Assembly: GCF_003633755.1 (NCBI RefSeq)
Contig: NZ_RBIL01000001.1
Span: 1,783,426-1,847,425, forward strand
Direction of reading: 5' to 3'
From: Solirubrobacter pauli
GTDB lineage: Bacteria > Actinomycetota > Thermoleophilia > Solirubrobacterales > Solirubrobacteraceae
DNA length: 64,000 bases
Part shown: positions 63,956 to 64,000 of the stretch, piece by piece
Layout of the letters: every line of letters starts with the position of its first letter
Numbering within the stretch: the first letter of the stretch is position 1
Notes under the pieces: generated by a model
What the model was told of the DNA's origin: nothing
Seen by the model: only the letters and a program-made list of their open reading frames with translations
The model's database searches: none
Translations under genes and position numbers: made by a program

Positions 63956-64000
63956 CGCTCGCGACCGACGTCGCCGAGTCCGAGGAGTCGCTGCGCGCGA

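Overview
The window is a very GC-rich stretch of actinobacterial chromosome, by eye around 70% G+C or more, with dense, often overlapping genes, frequent GTG starts and ATGA/GTGA stop-start overlaps. Its gene content (huge secreted ThuA/PKD proteins, a collagen-like exported protein with a Gly-X-Y tract, DrrAB-type exporters, SARP and LAL regulators, an NAD-kinase-like/SPFH pair) suggests Thermoleophilia, order Solirubrobacterales (Solirubrobacter or Conexibacter type). That placement is inference from gene style; no rRNA gene is present to confirm it.

Layout. 1-2.2 kb: 3' end of an aldo/keto reductase, a hotdog thioesterase and a lipase-like hydrolase, translationally coupled. 2.2-10.3 kb: one 2682-residue secreted multidomain protein. 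10.4-13.8 kb: TetR regulator diverging from a DrrAB-type exporter coupled to an ADP-ribosylglycohydrolase, with tandem operators between. 14-18.5 kb: small genes, including a coupled trio (AAC(2')-type acetyltransferase, GT14 glycosyltransferase, FkbM methyltransferase) and a divergent GNAT/XRE-cupin pair. 18.5-28.6 kb: UvrD-like helicase, glyoxalase, second DrrAB pair, a SARP/NB-ARC regulator, SagB-type nitroreductase, a frameshifted DUF427-like gene and RidA. 28.6-36.3 kb: SDR, cupin, DUF4375 lipoprotein, an operon of three paralogous membrane proteins (the third broken), then the NAD-kinase-like/SPFH pair and a DUF998 membrane protein. 36.3-43.8 kb: ECF sigma factor with a divergent zinc-finger partner, two divergent LAL regulators and the collagen-like protein. 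43.8-51.1 kb: SDR, XRE regulator and a second large ThuA/PQQ-dehydrogenase/PKD protein with the same C-terminal domain as the first. 51.1-57.2 kb: SigJ/ECF41-like sigma factor facing an AhpD-like gene, MFS/TetR pair with tandem palindromic operators, EamA exporter and others. 57.2-60.6 kb: a complete arsenic cluster, arsC-acr3 diverging from arsR-arsM-arsN1. 60.6-64 kb: a genomic island whose left edge is a 3' fragment of a tRNA-Arg gene; it holds a TIR-domain gene, a decayed arsR copy and a broken tyrosine integrase.

How the parts work together. The two large proteins look like exported or surface carbohydrate-processing machines. The two DrrAB systems and the MFS pump look like drug exporters, at least two under local TetR control. 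The arsenic genes cover reduction of As(V), export of As(III), methylation of As(III) and probably acetylation of an arsenical antibiotic. The sigma-factor partner gene (36.3 kb) and the collagen-like gene (43.1 kb) share an identical bipartite promoter-like motif and so probably form a small regulon. Many promoters sit so close to their start codons that leaderless transcripts seem common.

Caveats: functions come from motifs recognised by eye; no database search, structure prediction or statistics were run. Start codons were chosen from ribosome-binding sites, overlaps and domain boundaries, and some are uncertain.
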